Below, piece after piece: positions 6,378 to 7,857 of a stretch of DNA of 7,857 nt (its first letter is position 1; each line of letters begins with the position of its first letter). The DNA is from Bacteroidales bacterium UBA5762 (lineage in GTDB: Bacteria > Bacteroidota > Bacteroidia > Bacteroidales > TTA-H9): positions 328-8,184 of the forward strand of contig DIEY01000093.1 in the NCBI GenBank assembly GCA_002418865.1. The letters are read 5' to 3'. The position numbers and the translations under genes are program-made. Below the pieces are notes generated by a model that was given only the letters and a program-made list of their open reading frames with translations, did no database searches and was not told the DNA's origin.

Positions 6378-6695
6378 TTAAACCTTCTCCAACACGATCT
6401 TCCCAGCTTCAGGCACCGAAAACCGGAACGCATCACCTTCGCCAAAGCCGTAATTTTTCAGGAGAGTCGCACTCAGGTGCAACCCTGTCTTTTTGAATAC
6501 TGGTGACCCGCTCACGGCCCGGCCATCCATTCCCTCGATCTTGTAAAACTTCTCGTCCAACTGGATCAGTCGCGCCAGATAGGACTTTATCATCGGCTTC
6601 TTGACCTCGAAAGCGTCCATGATCTGCTGGGCTGATTTCCCTTCGATGATGAGGGTACGAAGCTTTACGGCATCGAATTTGGATTCACGGGGCAT
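6378..6695 (-). CDS. Small HTH / AbrB-like DNA-binding regulator
   Basis: 105 residues from ATG 6695-6693, chosen because AAGGAG (6708-6703) stands 7 bases upstream; a longer GTG start at 6716 would put that ribosome site inside the gene. Residues about 8-45 look like a helix-turn-helix (KSAQQIMDAFEVKKPMIKSY). Residues about 66-104 resemble a SpoVT/AbrB-type swapped-hairpin strand set (GLHLSATLLKNYGFGEGDAF...GKIVLEKV). The protein is most likely a cytoplasmic transcription regulator; antitoxin-like proteins share the AbrB element, but no toxin gene adjoins it. Its codon use is GC-rich like the chromosome, so it probably predates the island. It is the gene directly upstream of the operon, about 90 bases away on the same strand, and may be cotranscribed with or control it. 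A dyad lies just before it. Confidence 0.8.
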   Translation of the reverse strand: MPRESKFDAVKLRTLIIEGKSAQQIMDAFEVKKPMIKSYLARLIQLDEKFYKIEGMDGRAVSGSPVFKKTGLHLSATLLKNYGFGEGDAFRFSVPEAGKIVLEKV

Positions 6696-6723
6696 GGGGT
6701 AGCTCCTTTTCTTCACGATATCA

Positions 6724-6749
6724 GATTGTTAAGATAATTATCGACAATC
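6724..6749. promoter_or_regulatory. Dyad operator candidate upstream of the HTH/AbrB-like gene
   Basis: GATTGT (6724-6729) and ACAATC (6744-6749) are inverted arms around the perfect palindrome GATAATTATC (6733-6742). The site is 29-54 bases before the regulator's ATG, where its promoter should lie (TTGAAA on the minus strand slightly upstream as a loose -35). This is a good candidate autoregulatory operator. The two dyads are offset by one base, so binding geometry is uncertain. Confidence 0.45.
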
Positions 6750-6789
6750 ATTTCAACAAGATTTCCCAAGGAACCGGATCAAGGGTTTT

Positions 6790-6832
6790 GCGCAGCATCC
6801 TGCGCTTTTGGTTTCCATGGGATAAAGAAACA
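6790..6832. repeat. Degenerate copy of the DUF3024 gene end and its hairpin
   Basis: GCGCAG-CATC-CTGCGC (6790-6805) is a perfect hairpin. On the minus strand the run from TGTTTCTTT (6832-6824) through AACCAAAA to this hairpin parallels the last codons and terminator of the DUF3024 gene at 6964-6922; 19 of 22 bases match from AACCAAAA through the hairpin. It looks like a relic of a duplicated gene end or a dispersed terminator-like repeat. Confidence 0.4.
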
Positions 6833-6900
6833 AAAGCAAGCCGAGGCCCCAACATGAGCCCTGTGTCACCCTTCCCTTTTCTATCAAATAAGGGCGTTAA

Positions 6901-6940
6901 TCAAGCAAAACCAAAAGAGCAGTTTCCTGCGTTTTTGGTT
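6901..6940 (-). terminator. Terminator of the DUF3024 gene
   Basis: On the minus strand AACCAAAAACGCAG, a GAAA tetraloop and CTGCTCTTTTGGTT (6940-6909) form a 14-position stem with one mismatch and one G-U pair. It starts 10 bases after the TGA stop and is followed by TTGCTTG, a modest U-rich tail. Confidence 0.55.
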
Positions 6941-6949
6941 CTATCAAAA

Positions 6950-7303
6950 TCACCCAAAGAAACAGTTATGAGCATCAACTTTGACGACTCGCAAAAACTC
7001 CTCGACAGTCTTAACTTCGGGGCGTGGTTGATACCTATGCCATTTTAGATTTCCCCGCATCCAATAAATTTTCCAGAGATTGTCTTTTTTGACGTATGCT
7101 GCCTTGGCGAATGGATGATTGATCTTTTTTGATTCATCCATGAAATATGGACGAATATCGAAAAGTTCTATGGTTTGCTTGTCAGGGTCAACCGTGAATC
7201 CCCAGCGGAGTTGATCCCGGATATGGGCCGGAGGTCCCTGTTCTTCGCAAAAGACTTGAAGGAGATTCTCAATCCTTTTTGTCTCAAGTTGATCGAACGG
7301 CAT
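6950..7303 (-). CDS. DUF3024 family protein
   Basis: 117 residues from ATG 7303-7301, which gives the family's usual N-terminus MPFDQLETKRIE; a longer frame to 7375 exists but its extra 24 residues look non-coding. Conserved blocks are PPAHIRDQLRWGF (24-36), ELFDIRPYF (46-54), FAKAAYVKKDNLWKIYWMR (65-83), LKWHRYQPRPEV (86-97) and the terminal CFFG (114-117). These match DUF3024 as I remember it. The family is small, soluble and of unknown function, and is common in proteobacterial chromosomes. The gene has its own terminator and a GC-balanced composition, so it belongs to the flank and not to the AT-rich operon. An AGGA element lies 9 bases before the ATG. Confidence 0.88.
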   Translation of the reverse strand: MPFDQLETKRIENLLQVFCEEQGPPAHIRDQLRWGFTVDPDKQTIELFDIRPYFMDESKKINHPFAKAAYVKKDNLWKIYWMRGNLKWHRYQPRPEVKTVEEFLRVVKVDAHNCFFG

Positions 7304-7389
7304 AATTCCAAGTCCTGTTCTGTGGGTTTTTGTGGGTATAAGGTCTACGGCCCTGTCAAGGTTCCGGCAGAACATCTTTGTTTTTCACT

Positions 7390-7430
7390 TACGGGCAATC
7401 TAGGCAATCTATTCGATACGGGTTACGGGT
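7390..7430. repeat. Short direct repeats upstream of the DUF3024 gene
   Basis: GGCAATCT occurs twice one base apart (7394-7401 and 7403-7410), and TACGGGT occurs twice in tandem (7417-7423 and 7424-7430), with a third TACGGG at 7390-7395. They lie about 90-130 bases before the DUF3024 start. They could be binding sites or simple slippage products; no good promoter pairs with them. Confidence 0.45.
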
Positions 7431-7857
7431 GCAAGTGATGTGCGCTACGGAGAGGGGCCTCGGCTGGACTGGATTTCGGCAGGGCTGCGGGGCGAGAATG
7501 ATCGAAAAGCGAAGGATTCTTGTAGGGGCGATGCGGGCAGCTCAAGACGGACGAGGAAACCCGCCTTGAACCCCACCCGCCCGGATTCCAGTTTTTAGCC
7601 GGTTTCTTTCCTCGCCCACGTCGGCAACGCCCATGCCTCCCCCCTTGACGCCACGCCGCCCATTGCATATCCATCCCGCACGTCTTCACCTTTCCCAGAG
7701 AGGTTTGTTTGCGAATCACCACACTGGATCTTGTGGCGCTGGTTGCCGGCGAGAAGCGCGGCCGGTAAGCGCCCCCATGGCCTGAGCCTCCTCACCCCAC
7801 GGAGGCGTCTTCCCCCGCGCGGCGCTCTGACCCGCCCGTCCTGATCCTGCCCGGTGT
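7431..7857. other. GC-rich stretch without a supported gene
   Basis: Open frames here are short, rich in Arg, Gly and Pro, and lack ribosome sites, as expected by chance in GC-rich DNA. A plus-strand frame ending in LDLVALVAGEKRGR at the TAA 7766-7768 has a protein-like tail but an in-frame stop only about 40 codons upstream, so at most it is a gene remnant. GCCTCC (7786-7791) and GGAGGC (7801-7806) form a small stem with a 9-base loop and no U tract. Nothing else is seen. Confidence 0.5.

Noticed and set aside
7423..7795. Two minus-strand frames in the GC-rich right end
   Set aside because: They are low-complexity Arg/Gly/Pro-rich products without ribosome sites and resemble no family.
1..7857. 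CRISPR array, transposase or insertion-sequence ends
   Set aside because: No regularly spaced repeats and no transposase or recombinase frame were found; the only tandem repeats are the short ones listed.

Overview
The window looks like an accessory island set into a high-GC bacterial chromosome. The host is probably a sulfate-reducing deltaproteobacterium of the Desulfovibrio type. That assignment is an inference from the style of the flanking genes (a GTG-started thrS behind a tRNA-Val gene, a DUF3024 protein, a small HTH/AbrB-like regulator) and cannot be proved here. All supported genes are read from the minus strand, so the biological order runs from high to low coordinates.

Right flank (about 6378-7857): GC-rich chromosomal DNA with no convincing gene in its last 550 bases. 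It then carries a DUF3024-family protein (7303-6950) with its own terminator hairpin, a decayed copy of that gene end and hairpin, and a small HTH plus AbrB-like regulator (6695-6378) with a dyad operator candidate just upstream.

Centre (about 979-6286): a strikingly AT-rich, tightly packed four-gene operon. In order it encodes (1) a four-helix membrane protein, (2) a protein resembling DUF4338/DruA, (3) an 830-residue fusion of a zinc ribbon, a protein-kinase-like domain and an AAA/ORC-CDC6-like P-loop ATPase, and (4) a 348-residue protein with two Rossmann-like halves, read as a sensor-like or CARF-like protein of unknown function. Junctions are an 8-base overlap, a 4-base ATGA overlap and a 1-base gap, so the four proteins are almost certainly made together. 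The make-up (membrane protein, phage-defence-related DUF4338, signalling kinase/ATPase, sensor-like partner) is that of a conflict or anti-phage system. It does not match a named system I can recall; in particular the Druantia helicase DruE is absent from the window.

Left flank (1-about 510): the start of thrS (294-1), a terminator, and a complete tRNA-Val(GAC) with a candidate promoter. Between that promoter and the operon lies a gene-free, purine-rich and partly AT-rich stretch (510-966).

Working model (inference): the ATPase/kinase protein and its Rossmann-like partner sense a threat, the DUF4338 protein acts on or recognises nucleic acid, and the membrane protein is the effector that harms the envelope or anchors the complex. 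None of these steps is shown by the sequence alone.
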